From: Acanthacorydalis orientalis
Taxonomy: Eukaryota; Arthropoda; Insecta; Megaloptera; Corydalidae
NCBI GenBank assembly: GCA_034766995.1
Contig: CM068314.1
Coordinates: 19,421,701-19,485,700 of the forward strand
Direction of reading: 5' to 3'
Length of the DNA stretch: 64,000 nt
Shown one piece after another: positions 48,019-61,109 of this stretch. The notes under the pieces are model-generated. The model was not told the origin of the DNA and did no database searches. It saw only the letters and a program-made list of their open reading frames with translations. The position numbers and the translations under genes were made by a program. Every line of letters begins with the position of its first letter. The stretch's first letter is position 1.

Positions 48019-48718
48019 TTATTAACTTTACATGCATAAATTAGTAAGTAAATTAAATAAAATAATTTTAATAAAATACAATCAGTAATAATTAATTATA
48101 TAAGAATAATGTCTAAAAATATACAAAAATCAATATAGTACGAGAATCTATTCAATAAATGAAGATTAATAATGAAAAAATGCTTTTGACGACGAACAAG
48201 GAAAACAAAATAATTTATCTTGAAGTTAATAAAAATGAAACAAATTTTAAAATATATAATGAAGAAACAGCAACAAGAGATATTGAAATATTTTAATTAT
48301 TATAAAGAGAACATCTGAGTGAACAGATGCTGGAATTTACAGTTAACAGAAAAGTGCTGTAACGTCTTGATTGATGAAAAAAAACATAGCGGCTGTTGTT
48401 TTAGTTGAGAACGTGTTTATTCGTCTTCGGAATGAAATACTATCCGAGTAAAGATGAACATTATTAAAAAAAATGTACGTATTCTCATTTAAGAGCGAAT
48501 TTTCATTTAATGAGTTTTTATATGCATGCTCAGATGTTTTATGAAATTACAAGAAAAAGTTCATGAAGTTATTAGTTAAAAAATAATTTAGTAATTAGGT
48601 GTACGAAAATCTACTTGTGTTTTTCAATGTGATTTCTATAACGAAAATCAATACATCCAAATAAAAATAACTAGTACTGAGGGTAATTTTTTAATTTTCA
48701 ACTTCAGAATATTTTAAG
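48019..48718. other. AT-rich DNA, no feature seen
   Basis: Nothing recognised. Confidence 0.5.
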
Positions 48719-48720
48719 TA

Positions 48721-49022
48721 CGGTAGAACTCTAGTTATCCAGCATAACCTCTGTCATGGCTATACCGGATATCGAAATTTCCTGATAAGCAGATTGTATG
48801 GGCTTTTAAATTAATGAAGGTGCACACATAGTTATTTGAGTTATGTGAGAAGATATTTATTGAGTGTAACTATTATATATATTATTTTCATATGTATATT
48901 TACATAGTTTCTGGATTTAGAAAACAAAATATTTAGAAAAAAAATCAGTGGTTATATATATATATATACGTTATAATTATCTGATCAGATAATCGGTTTT
49001 CCAGATAATTAGAGTTCTATTG
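48721..49022. mobile_element. 302-bp MITE, pogo/Tigger-like ends
   Basis: The left end CGGTAGAACTCTAGTTATCC and the right end CCAGATAATTAGAGTTCTATTG are inverted repeats, with TA on both sides (48719-48720, 49023-49024). The ends share the form TA-C.rTAGAACTC.A.TTATC seen in pogo/Tigger-type elements whose termini carry GAACC/CTC..TTATCCG. The interior has no coding sequence, only AT-rich DNA, a short TA run and GATATCG-like palindromes near each end. A non-autonomous element. The superfamily call is an inference from the ends and the TA duplication. Confidence 0.7.
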
Positions 49023-49024
49023 TA

Positions 49025-49643
49025 CTTTCCAAAACAGATTAATACAGAAGTTATAAACATTTTTTTAAAATTAAAAGTTACTTAATAATTTTTATGTCCA
49101 CCTATTACTTGAATAAAAATTATAGCTTCTCATCACTAAAGAGTATTGTTCTTAATTATTAGTCTCTCCTTGAAAAAAATTTAAGTTAAATTCAGTTACT
49201 TTATAACATAATTAAACACATCTAAAATAACGAAATTAATTATCGAGTAATATATAAACAGAATTTTAAATTTTATCAGAATTGTTAAAGTATTATGTGA
49301 AAATCACACTTCCATTATTTATAGTAAAAACAAATTCATTATAAGAAGAATGCCTTCGAAACCATTTTTTACTCAACATTTTTATCTTTTATTATCAATG
49401 CTTCAAATAATATTATATAATTTTTTACCCAATTGAACATATTTTAAACAATAAAATATACAAATATTCATGAAAATAATTCCTTACTCAAATTATTGAT
49501 AAATAAGTGCACAATTTATATAATATTTTAAATATAATAAGTAACTAATCGTTAAATAATTTAATTTTAAGTATAAAAAATATCCTTACAAATGTTTTAT
49601 CTTCAAAAAAAAAACAAATGTGACAATTTGACACAAATATTCA

Positions 49644-49647
<4 letters not shown>
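49025..49647. other. AT-rich DNA, no feature seen
   Basis: Nothing recognised. Confidence 0.55.

Positions 49648-49694
<47 letters not shown>
49648..49694. repeat. (TA)n microsatellite
   Basis: About 23 TA units. Confidence 0.97.
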
Positions 49695-49695
<1 letters not shown>

Positions 49696-51131
49696 CATCT
49701 TCATTTTTTAATAAATAAATCAATACTTTAAAGAACGCAGATCCGCAATTAAAATAAACCATTCTCCGTATTATCGTCCGTATATAAGTTATTTGTTCTT
49801 TTCATCTTATTGTTATAGTCAATCTAATTTCCACTGGAAAGAAAAATAAAAACAAACATAAATTGCAGATTCAACCAACTAACTACTATTTTCATGTTTT
49901 GACTCTCGCCATAAAAAAATAGAGCCGAAACTCAAATCGTTTATTTTGTAAAATTATATTTTAATTTATCAGTGCAACTTTGAATGAATATCAAATAATA
50001 TAACTGTTTTTTATATATTTAAAAAATATTATATTTATATTATGACATTTTATTTTTCAAAAAAGCACATTTAATAATTTTTCATCAATCTCCCATAAAT
50101 GATACTTGTACAGAAACTCAAAGTGAAATGAAATAATAGAATTTAGTTTAATTTTGTCAGTAATTATTCCCAGTTTATGTTAATGAAGCATCCGCCTGAC
50201 TTTCATTTAATATTCATTTGTACATTTACATAATGTAAGTCAGCTTTTAAATTTAACTTTATCAAAAAAGGTTCAAAATAACATCCATTAAAATTTTTAT
50301 AAATTAAATTTTAATTTCAATCCACTCAACATGAGATATAATATTAATATGTAATAAAAAACATCTGAAATATTTTATAAGGATATATTTTTAAATACAT
50401 GCTTGACTAGTTTTTAATTTATCTCTAAAAATGTTAAACTGTAGCTAAACAATATTTTGCCTCAGGCGATTCAGTATATTGTTCAGTTTATAATATAAAT
50501 TTTACGAAATGTAAATACAACAGCAAAACAAAACAGATCAATAAAAATATATGTATTTTTTAAATATATATACCTTTTATGAAAATATCTCAAAATAATT
50601 ATTTAATATTAATGAAACTTCTGCTTTTATTTGATTTAACTTAAATAACAAAATTTTAAATATACAGAACAAACTCAATAAATTCCATAGAACGAAACAT
50701 ACATGAAAAATATTATATTTCATTCTTAACAGCTCATATATGACAAGATTTACAATTACTACATTAACATTTACTACGCTGCCATTTTTTTAATAATTTA
50801 TTTTTATTATTTCAAAAATCGGCTACTGAAAACTCATCTATTACATAAAAGGTAAATATTTGTTTTCAACAAAAAATCTAATAATTGTAATATTTCAAGT
50901 GTGTTTTATAGACAATTATTTCTAAAATTACTAATAATATGTAAGTGGAATTTAAATAATATTACCTTTTTATACATTCAATAAGAAATTAAATCATATT
51001 CTAAACATTTGATCGTTAAAAAAAACAAACACAAATAAAGACTATATGAATAATAATTATTTATATATTTTTGTTCACAAAATATTTGAATATAAGCTTT
51101 ATGATATTATACATTGTGTACATTATAATAA

Positions 51132-51135
<4 letters not shown>
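49695..51135. other. AT-rich DNA, no feature seen
   Basis: About 1.4 kb without any structure that I recognise. Confidence 0.55.

Positions 51136-51180
<45 letters not shown>
51136..51180. repeat. (TA)n microsatellite
   Basis: About 22 TA units. Confidence 0.97.
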
Positions 51181-51182
<2 letters not shown>

Positions 51183-51379
51183 AAATATTTGTTGAAAACA
51201 GTTTATTTCAATTAAGATAATATTTATATTCATGAATAACTATTCTCATCTAAGACGATAAATATTTTATTCCATAACGCATAATTTTTTAATCTTCTAT
51301 TTAATAAAATACACCTTCTTTCATTAAATTCAACGATAAATAAATTAACAAAAAGATTTGTTAATATACACTGCATTTC

Positions 51380-51740
51380 ACAAAACAGCGATCCGACTTG
51401 AACGAAAGGACGAGACGAGAACTCGACGAGAAGAGCAGTAGAAAGAATTCACATTATCAGGATTAAGAAAAACAATTTCACGTCGTCTTTCTGTTATGTA
51501 AATAAAGTGGTATGAGAGATCATGGGGATTGATTGTGTTGGGTGGTGTTTTTCTTTTAATTATTCGCCAGCGGTTTGCGGCAGCAATGTAGAGATGGTTA
51601 TCAAAGGGTTTGCTACTGATTGATTGAACGCTAGATTGATTGGAGCTGTTAGGCGGACCAATCGACAGGCTGGTGATTGCACGCCGTTACTGAGAACGAT
51701 GTCCGAGATAATAATTTATTATGTTGGCTTTGAACTGAAC
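51380..51740. other. Less AT-rich patch, gene content unknown
   Basis: Begins with a purine-rich, CpG-containing segment (GACGAGACGAGAACTCGACG at about 51409) and continues to about 51700 with CCAAT and ATTGG words (for example 51658-51663). Possible promoter region. No reading frame recognised and strand unclear. Confidence 0.25.
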
Positions 51741-52129
51741 TCGAGGAAAATTCAATTGTACCTTTCTTACATAACACAACAGAATATATTGCCACGACAA
51801 ATAATATATGACAGTATTTCACTGGTGTTCTAGACATTTTTATTTCTTTGCTTGAAATTGCTTTTTCTAATCATGATTCTTTCTTATGCTAAACTGATGT
51901 TTGAAATATTGTATAAAATACAATAAATATAATTCTTATACGACACGTTCCTTCCAAATATCCTGTTAAAATAATTATATTCTTCTGATTTTTCAAAAAA
52001 AAAAATCCGTTTTTTAAATTACCTTCCACTAAAGTTTATTTTCCAGAAATTTATAAATTTTTAACATAAAGTTATGTGAAAGCATTTGCTATTTCATGCA
52101 TTTGTATTCAAATGTAATACATATATACG

Positions 52130-52131
<2 letters not shown>
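51741..52131. other. AT-rich DNA, no feature seen
   Basis: Nothing recognised. Confidence 0.5.

Positions 52132-52176
<45 letters not shown>
52132..52176. repeat. (TA)n microsatellite
   Basis: About 20 TA units. Confidence 0.96.
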
Positions 52177-52178
<2 letters not shown>

Positions 52179-53138
52179 ACGCGCATAGAACAGCTAACAA
52201 ACTAAATAAAGTCATTTGGTCATCTTACTAACATTTAATTTACAATATATTAATAACTAAATAACTAAAATAATATATTAGTAGCTAAAGAAAGTCACAA
52301 TGAAATAAATATTACAGTTAAAAAAAGGAACATTTCTTCCTAAAAACTATTGTGATATTCATAAATTAAACTGAAATATACATATCCAACAACGTATTAT
52401 TCTCTTTTAATACATTAAGAAACTGTTCATGAATCTCTTTCCATACGAAGACTTTGGTCAATCTAATATAATAATAGGTTTACGTTTAGAGAAGAAGTTT
52501 AAACAAATAATTTTAGTTTTGTACATAGTATAGCTTTATAAAATATAAATATTTATATTTATACCCACTATTTTAACCCACAATTTGTGAAAAAAATAAT
52601 ATAAAAAATAAATGTTTTATCACTTTTATTAAAAAAATATACGAGTATAGTGTCTTGTTGAATAATAATAATTAATTACAAAAGTAATTAATTTATGAAA
52701 TAAAAACACATTCACACAGTTCATATAACATCGAATTGCATGTGTTAAATTTGTTTTATTAAAAGTATTTCCAGCAAAAAAAAGCGTTTCAATATTTTTC
52801 GTCTTCAGTCTGAACAATTGAAATAAATGCTTCAGTATAATAAATATGTAACAGAATCTGTTTCGACTTGGAGAAAATCCTCACCTGCCAAAGTGTTAAA
52901 TAAGGGAAATTTAACCAACAAAATACATTTCGAATTTACCGCATTTCTTTATGTATTATATTTCAATCCTTTTATATATGAAGCTATTAACAAATATTAA
53001 TAAGGTTAATAGTTATTTAGGATATTCATAAAATTTATTTTTTTAAGTCACTTGACCCATAAATAACAACAAAATTCATACATGATTTATTTGTTATATA
53101 AAACCTCTTTATAAATACTTCAAATTGTACATGTATAC
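52177..53138. other. AT-rich DNA, no feature seen
   Basis: Nothing recognised. Confidence 0.55.

Positions 53139-53174
<36 letters not shown>
53139..53174. repeat. (TA)n microsatellite
   Basis: About 18 TA units. Confidence 0.96.
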
Positions 53175-53178
<4 letters not shown>

Positions 53179-53460
53179 GTGTCCTTAAAATAACATTAAA
53201 GGAATGATATCGTCCGTCCCTATTCACAAATTCTAAGAATCGATAGACTGACGATACCTGTCTTGAGCCAATTGGATTCCTTGCTTACTCTTGCTCGCTA
53301 GTCGTACACTCAACCAACCCCTCCCTACAATGTCTCTGCTTCAAGTCTGACGTCGATAGTGGCAGTATACGGCGTTACACAAGGGACTCAAATTGAAAAT
53401 TAAAACAAGGTGTAATTAAAAGTGAGAAGGTCATTGACCAGAAATATAAGACTATGAGTG
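53175..53460. other. Less AT-rich patch, gene content unknown
   Basis: About 53200-53400 contains CpGs and mixed sequence (for example GACGTCGATAGTGGCAGTAT). No coding frame or splice signal that I can support. Confidence 0.25.
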
Positions 53461-53831
53461 AAGAACGAACGCTTTAAACGGAATACCAAACACGAGTTGA
53501 GTGTATACCAATTTCTTGTTTGGTTACTCAGAGGTAACCTGGTATCTAATGTTTTACATGTAAATATAATCCAGAGAGTTTGTAATGGAATTTACAAGAT
53601 TATCATATTAAGTACAATGTTTTCGAATGGTTTATACAAAATGGTCTCATATTAAAGTAATATAAAATCCATCTTAAAATATTTAACTATTGGTTAATTT
53701 AATCCTTTCAACAACACACATTCTCAATAATATATATTGATACAATCAATTTAACAATAAGAATTAAAATGCAATACTTTCAAAATCAGTTTCTTATCTA
53801 AAAAATTTTTAAAGTTAAATTTTTATTTTTA

Positions 53832-53833
<2 letters not shown>

Positions 53834-53866
<33 letters not shown>
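53834..53866. repeat. (TA)n microsatellite
   Basis: About 15 TA units just left of the repeat at 53876. Confidence 0.95.
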
Positions 53867-53868
<2 letters not shown>

Positions 53869-53875
53869 CGAGTAT

Positions 53876-54206
53876 ACTGTATATCTCGGCGCACAAGACG
53901 CACTTTGAATACCAAAAAAATGGTAGTAATTTTCAGATTCGTGTTATACAGTAGGGATAAAAATAATGAGTTTAAAAATTAGGATGTGGAAGGAGCGTCT
54001 CTCTTAAGTATGAAATACATAGAAAAGTAAACATTTTATTAACATTATATACCTTTAGAATTTCTCATTTAGAAATCTATCTACTAAAATTATTTTATTA
54101 TTATCATAAGTCTTATATCCCCAGTAAACAAAAAAATTGAAAGAAAATCATTATAAATTCAAATGTATTTTAAAAGGTATGGGCGTTCTATATGCCGAAA
54201 TATACG
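53876..54206 (+). mobile_element. 'TTTCGGCG' family element, copy 2
   Basis: The left end GTATATCTCGGCGCACAAGA then CGCACTTTGAA and the right end GGGCGTTCTATATGCCGAAA then TATAC are imperfect inverted repeats (roughly 17 of 25 positions match). Length is about 330 bp, with no coding sequence. The first 130 bp align with 16617-16745. Probably a non-autonomous DNA transposon. I cannot assign the superfamily. Confidence 0.6.
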
Positions 54207-54722
54207 ATATATGTAAATTAAATCCGAAATTTTAAATACAAATTACTGGTTTCCAATGTTATATAAATAGATTAATTAAATAAAGGTCATTGTTGAACAT
54301 GTCATATACCTGAAAAATATTAATAAGCGATTTATATTTTTACTCAATCGTTTATTCTAATTGTGAAATATAATTCCAAAAAAAAGCATACAATTTTATT
54401 ATTATTTAATTAATACAAAATATATATGCATATAATTTTGTTATTCAATTTTTTTAAATCTAATATACATTAAGATAAATCTATTTAAATATTGAAATGA
54501 TCTATTAACTTTAAATATATATTACACAGATATCAACTGTAATAGTAACTTAACGAATCAAATACTATAGTACAACAAAAAATAGAAGATAATATTAAAA
54601 TCGAAAAAATAAATCAATAAACAAAGTAACTCATCGTTTATTTTAATAACAAATAGTTTAATAACAAAAACTATTAACTAATTAATGACATTACAACTTT
54701 TGTAACATTTGTGTACATGCAA

Positions 54723-54723
<1 letters not shown>
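54207..54723. other. AT-rich DNA, no feature seen
   Basis: Nothing recognised. Confidence 0.55.

Positions 54724-54781
<58 letters not shown>
54724..54781. repeat. (TA)n microsatellite
   Basis: About 29 TA units. Confidence 0.97.
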
Positions 54782-54787
<6 letters not shown>

Positions 54788-56509
54788 TGTATATACAGAA
54801 ATTTGTAAAATACTTGTAATAAATTATTACAGTATGAAACACAATGCATTTCAACATTATTGTTTTATCCAATCTTTGGGGAAAACGTTTGACACTTATA
54901 TATGTGTATAATTTGGTGTTGGATTTTATATCTATATAACCAAAACTAATGACCCTTAGCGTAGACGACGTACCGGAAAAGAACAAATAAAAGAGAATAT
55001 TTAGAAAAAATATAGTGAGGCTAAAGAAAAGAAGAACAATGAGCATTCTAAGTAAACCCACACAATACTAAGTGATGGAAAGAAAACATAATTTAACAAG
55101 AAGAAAATCCATCAATTTATACACATGAAAAATAAACTAAAATTAAACATTGTCATAAAGATTTTAATTGTTTAAAAAATACTATAATCAGCTTGAATTA
55201 TTTTGTGAATTAATTGAGTGGTATATTTTGAGAGAGAGACAAAAATAAAAATGTGTATTAAAAATGTTAAAAACAATATCTTTCATTTTGTAATTTTACT
55301 ATATACACACAATCAATTTAAAAAAAAATAAATTAAATACTATTTTTTATACAATTCTAAGTCGTGAATAATATAGAATAAAAGTTGATTTACACAGAAT
55401 AAAATGTATCTTGTATTTTTAACTTTATATGTATCCGTATACAAAAATGCTGAAAGTTTAAAACTATCTAAAGAAGACAAAAGTTAACACAATAATCTAA
55501 GTTGTTCAACATATGTAACTCACAAAGATAAAAGTTCGTGTGTATACAACTCACGATCTGTTGTTTTTTCATTCTTTTCTACGCCGGAAATGATTTTAAA
55601 TGAAAAAAAGTACCACGACAAGTTTATTAAGCCTAATTTATAAAATTCTTTCAATGAATTTTATTTTAAAAATATTTTATTGTACAATAATGCTTATTAT
55701 GTATTATTATAATAATTTAATAAGTATTTTTGTATGATAAGGCAATAATTGAAGGAAAAATTTTAATGACACAAATTAAATATTTTAATTTTTAGCAACT
55801 ATATATTTTTTAAATATGTCACATGTTATATTATTCTTTACTACTTTTACTAATCTATAAAGATTTAAAAAAAATCTTCGAAAAATCAATCATATTTTTT
55901 TCAATTAATAAATCATATATTGAAACAGGTATATATAATTAATTATTTGATGCAATATGATAAAAATCATCCACTTTATACACAAATATAAACATTTGTA
56001 TTAAACTGAATTATTCAAAGGCAATATTAATAATTTGTGGAATACGTACAAGTCAAAAAATCAATTTAAAATAAAATATATTTATAATATTAATAAATAC
56101 TGTCGAAACAAATTTTGTTTGGAAAATTTGAAAATTTCATTTCAAATATCTTCCTTAACACATTTTCTCAAAAAAATATACACGTATTGCTAAAAACTTG
56201 TTTCATGAAAGGCGATTAAATCCACAGATTGTTTACTTCCAAACAAGAAAAAAATTAGTTCAAAAATTATCTTTTTATCTAAAAACACAATAATCTAAAT
56301 ATCACTTTAATAAAAACTCACTAATAATTATGAAAATATCAACAAAAAATTATATGAAAAATGTTTATTTGTCAAAATAATATAAAGATTTTATTAAAAA
56401 GAAAAACCAAACATAAATATTTTTTTAATAATTTTTACTATTAAAATAATGCTTTTTATTTTTCAAGCCATATTTTATAATTTCAATCGTTTTTTACACA
56501 AGTACTCAA
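54782..56509. other. AT-rich DNA, no feature seen
   Basis: About 1.7 kb of plain AT-rich sequence. Confidence 0.55.
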
Positions 56510-56520
56510 CACACACACAC

Positions 56521-56588
<68 letters not shown>
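56510..56588. repeat. (CA)n(TA)n microsatellite
   Basis: Short CA run then about 32 TA units. Confidence 0.97.
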
Positions 56589-56590
<2 letters not shown>

Positions 56591-56773
56591 ACAAATGTAT
56601 ATATTTATATAAATACTTACAAGATAATCTAAGCTAATAAAATATTTTTTATGGATCTCTCTCATCTATATTAAATATAAAAACACCATACTCTTGAATC
56701 CGGTTAATCTAAAACCTATCGGTGAAACTATATTTAGACCGGCAGTATCCTTTAGTGTCTGCCTTAAACTTAC

Positions 56774-56890
56774 CAGGGTCTCATGTTAGCCCCAACCGCT
56801 CGAACGGTTGTGCTTAATGCGGTCGTTAGGCGCCACGATGCCGCCGTAAGCCGCTGGCACTGCACTAAATGACGAGATCAAATTAAAAAA
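56774..56890 (-). CDS. Candidate 5' exon with start codon and strong donor (unidentified)
   Basis: On the minus strand an ATG at 56784 (context GCTAACATGAGA, A at -3) is followed after eleven coding bases, ATGAGACCCTG, by a near-consensus splice donor GTAAGTTTAAG (GT at 56772-56773). Upstream lies about 100 bp of CpG-rich sequence (56790-56870, including CGGCTTACGGCGGCATCGTG), the kind of island expected around a promoter. The near-palindrome AACCGTTCGAGCGGTT lies within it. Only three codons and two bases of coding sequence would be on this exon. No downstream exon was found at lower coordinates. It could equally be a non-coding first exon. Confidence 0.33.
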
Positions 56891-57089
56891 TAATCAAACG
56901 GCGTCGAAGAAAAAACGAACCACTCCAGTAAAATAGACTCAAGATGGTAGAATTTGCGTGACATATACGTGACACCTGATATACATTACATACTTAAAAA
57001 GATCAATTTTAATTACATAACGATTTTCACAATTACTTTATGTATAATAAAACGAACTACACTACACTATAAATTCATACTATTTAGTA

Positions 57090-57099
57090 ATATATATAC

Positions 57100-57148
<49 letters not shown>
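57090..57148. repeat. (TA)n microsatellite
   Basis: TATATACA repeats, then about 18 TA units. Confidence 0.96.
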
Positions 57149-57151
<3 letters not shown>

Positions 57152-57410
57152 GCAATTATAGGCTCAGTACTTATCTAAAATACACTTTTTGAAAACCTCT
57201 ATCAATATCAAAATAATATTTATTAATATTTGCAAAATTCCGCAAATAAAAACAAAGTCAATTACTTCCAATTTTCAGTTTTAATTTTTACATTTCAACA
57301 TTATTCATTTTTTATATAAATATGATTTAAAAAGTTTTCTTTCAGTAAAAAAATAAATTTAATGTAAAACATTACTTAACTAATGCAAATATCTATAACT
57401 TCATTTCTGA
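57149..57410. other. AT-rich DNA, no feature seen
   Basis: Nothing recognised. Confidence 0.5.

Positions 57411-57458
<48 letters not shown>
57411..57458. repeat. (TA)n microsatellite
   Basis: About 22 TA units. Confidence 0.97.
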
Positions 57459-57466
<8 letters not shown>

Positions 57467-58325
57467 AAACCATAAAATAAAAACTTATTTCTGAAATTAC
57501 TACCTTATCTTTTACTTCATATATTAAATAACGTAATAAAATAATACTACACGAAAGTGATTAAAAAATCGTAGAAATAGATCTAAAATAAGAAATAAAA
57601 TTTAATATAAAGAGCAAGTACTAAAAACATTTATTTTACATTAAATTTCATATAATTATTGAGTCAGTTTGTCAAGACTTAGCCAAAACATGTATACAAT
57701 CATAATTGAATATTATCTATATAAACTTGGATTTATGCCAAATAAAAGAAGATTACGTAAATTACACTCAGTTCGGCAGAATGCATTATCCTGATAATTA
57801 CATGTGAACACCTTAATGTGTTTATATTACCCTATATATTCATTTGTTTCAAATCAACTTAATATTAAATTAAATTTTGCTTCGTTATTTTTAATTAAAA
57901 GGAAGAATTTTGAAACGTTGAGTATTTTTATGAGTACGGAAGAGAGAAAATATTTTTTTAAGAAATCACCATCATTACTGTCTTGTAATATTTACACGCT
58001 CTTTGAAATTGCGTTTTTTTTAAGCTTTTCCAAAAAGTTTCTATAAAAAAATTTTTCACATCTACAAAAATTTAAAAAATTGAACTGTAAATAAATTGTG
58101 TAAATTGTAAATATTTAAATCATTCGAAAAATAAAATTTTACATGTTATAGATTAGCAAGAAAATATAATAAGCTTCTTCACAAATGTATACCTTTCATT
58201 ATCACTAAATATTTTCAGTAATATTTTATAATACATCCAGACAATGACTACGTATACGTGTATAAAATTTGGAAACAAATTTCCTTTTTGAAATTTTAGT
58301 ATTAATTTTAAACATTACATTAAAT
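57459..58325. other. AT-rich DNA, no feature seen
   Basis: Nothing recognised. Confidence 0.55.
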
Positions 58326-58357
<32 letters not shown>

Positions 58358-58358
58358 C
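58326..58358. repeat. (TA)n microsatellite
   Basis: About 15 TA units with one CA break. Confidence 0.94.
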
Positions 58359-58759
58359 TTATATTTTTATATTGAAAACGAAATATTTTATCAAAATATA
58401 TTAATTAATATAGAATTAATAATTATTCGATTTTAATCGATTTCTGATGATAATGAAACACCTCAGAAAACTACGTTCTTGTTAATATAATAGGAAATAG
58501 AAAAGAATTATAACATTTCTTGTTATTAAAGACAAAATTGTATCATTATTAAACAATGCTCATAAAAAAATCGAAATAATAATACAACTTAAAAACTTTT
58601 TATATTTAAGTACCGAATTTAAAGAAGATTAGTTTTATAAATAGAAAAAATGAAGAAAACAATATGACAGTCATATTATTTTTAAAAATAGTTCATAAAA
58701 GTCTTAATACCGACTAAATTTCCGATTACAATTTGATCAATTAGTTTCTATAATTTTTA
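58359..58759. other. AT-rich DNA, no feature seen
   Basis: Nothing recognised. Confidence 0.5.
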
Positions 58760-58760
58760 A

Positions 58761-58787
<27 letters not shown>
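58760..58787. repeat. (TA)n microsatellite
   Basis: About 13 TA units. Confidence 0.95.
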
Positions 58788-58791
<4 letters not shown>

Positions 58792-58929
58792 ATTTTCAAG
58801 AATTTTCAAAAGACAATAATATCAGTTTGTCGATAGTAAATTCTACAAAAATTTTAGTTTTTGAAAGTAAAAACTCTTAAATTCTACACAACACAAATTG
58901 TTCTACGTTTTCTACCATGAGTTTCAAAC

Positions 58930-59460
58930 AACATCGACATAAACATATGCCAGTAGCACGTCTACAGAAAGACAGACGAAGCAGTAACCTTCAGCGATAA
59001 GTCGTCCATCTCTTATTTTGTTCATTCGGTCGACAGCTTCCACGCGTTGTATCTCCATATTATGTGTGCGTGTCCCGGCGAGGTTTAACCTACAAACTCC
59101 AACCACCCACTTCGAGCGTACAACAAGCGCCACACTCGGCCTCTCGATACTCTGTTTCTCGACTCAACCCTCAAGAACTGTGACACCCGGCTATCCACCA
59201 TTACCTCCCTTACTCGTTCTCATTCTTTCCTGTATCGTTCTTTATGTTCTCTCTCTGTTGATATACTTTCGTCATTGCTGATCCGGTCGTACTTGGTTGC
59301 CTTCTCTGCTACAGAGAGAATAATTGAGCGAGATTAATTCCCGAGGGAACAACGACGTCCTTGTTTAATAATCGAGAAATGGGATAACAAGGGTATAACG
59401 CTAAGACAGACGTACCGGTAGTACTCACACGCACATATCATCTGTTGTCAGGTTACGCGT
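58930..59460. other. Long less AT-rich, CpG-containing island, gene content unknown
   Basis: About 500 bp, the longest island of balanced composition in the window. The plus strand is pyrimidine-rich at 59090-59280. Frames of 69 codons (minus, 58924-59133) and 87 codons (plus, 59018-59281) overlap it without recognisable domains. The hydrophobic end of the plus frame comes from the CT-rich stretch. Likely a promoter or regulatory region. Strand not determined. Confidence 0.3.
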
Positions 59461-60225
59461 TCTCACAAAACTAGTATCAAGAATTTGAAAGGATGTAGCA
59501 CCTACTGTACAATTCTACAGTTCTTTTATGTTAATAAGATCATCCCAAAATTTCAAACGAAAATTTTGTAAACTTACCAACTTTTTATTGAAAATATGTT
59601 ATCTGTTACACTAAAAATGCACTTTCGTATCTTATAGCAGATAATATTCACACGTATTTTTTATTCACAATGAATTTCATATTATTATACATATATAATC
59701 ACTATAATAACATAAACGAACATTTCTTTTGAATAAATATTCATATTTTATATTACTCGTAACAGTATTGTGTTTATTTAACATGTAAATATATAGTTTT
59801 GATTAAGAGCAATAAAGTGTCATGATATATTATCTTTTACTGAAAGTAATGTAGAAAAATGTTAATGTAATACTAAAATATTAACTTCAATACATTTTAC
59901 TTTCATATACACAAAAAAAAAGTTAAAAAAAATCTTATTTATAACGTCTGTATATAATTCTCATATTTATTTAAAAATCGATATAAATTTTCCGATTCAG
60001 TGTAAACTTTTACATTCATCCTGTAAAAGAATAAGAGACATTTAATACAATATAAAGTAAATTACTCTTATTCATATTGAATGTATTTCAAATTTACAAT
60101 ACTATTTATCTTCTCTAATATACACAATTTCCATTACTACAAAGTCGCAACATATTTTATTAAAAATTTGGTAACTGCAATATGTTATATACTTAAACAT
60201 AGAAGATAAATATTGTTTACATGGC
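59461..60225. other. AT-rich DNA, no feature seen
   Basis: Nothing recognised. Confidence 0.55.
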
Positions 60226-60228
60226 TAT

Positions 60229-60266
<38 letters not shown>

Positions 60267-60267
60267 C
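60226..60267. repeat. (TA)n microsatellite
   Basis: About 20 TA units with one CA break. Confidence 0.96.
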
Positions 60268-60601
60268 ACCATATTAGCTGGCAAAATTAAATGATCACTT
60301 TATAAATATATTATCTCATCGTTTTCCGTTCTTTCATTAAAACTCGCCGTTTAAACATTAACAAAATCCCGACTTGAATATTTTTATGAAAACGATAATA
60401 CTTCAAAAACTCAACTTAGCACTGAATTTAATACAAAAAGATATTAAAGAAAAATAGATAAAAAGGAACGAAAAAGATTTAACCAAAGCAAAAAGATATA
60501 AAATACACAAAATTCTCGCAAAATAACATAGATACCCGCTGAGAAAAAAATTTGAATTGCCGATGTGATGTTTCTGCATACAAACGTAGCGTAAGGTATA
60601 T

Positions 60602-60644
60602 CTAAAGAGCTTGTACAGCTTTTCGTATAAGCTGTACGCTTTAG
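60602..60644. repeat. Short hairpin
   Basis: GTACAGCTT and AAGCTGTAC form a perfect 9-bp stem around a 7-base loop, with an outer CTAAAG/CTTTAG stem. Too short to interpret. Confidence 0.6.
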
Positions 60645-61078
60645 TAAACTCGCTGCAGTACCTTCAAGGACTTTAAACGCAGCTCAAAAATTACTTTTGT
60701 TCGTATATTACTCGTTTCGAAAACTAGTTTAGTTGTATTCAAACATATCAAGGAATTGTATAACGTTAACGTGTATCTTCTTAACTTACACGAAAAAAAT
60801 ATTAAAATGTTCTTGAAAACGTTTACTCATACATAAATAAAAAAAAGACAGAACTATGTATATACAAAATTTCTTTAAAAATTAGTTCATTTTTTAAATT
60901 ATTATTTTATGACAATGTTTGGATACATAAAAAATAATGTACAATTGAAATTTGAGAAATGTACGGTTCAATACAGTAAATTCAACTTTAATTTAAACAT
61001 TCTTGTAATAACAAGGTATCAATTAAAGAATGTGCATTAATAACTCATTTTAAAAAGTTTCCTTCATCTTGAAAACAT
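60645..61078. other. AT-rich DNA, no feature seen
   Basis: Nothing recognised. Confidence 0.5.

Positions 61079-61109
<31 letters not shown>
61079..61109. repeat. (TA)n(GA)n microsatellite
   Basis: About eight TA units then about eight GA units touching the MITE at 61107. Confidence 0.95.
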
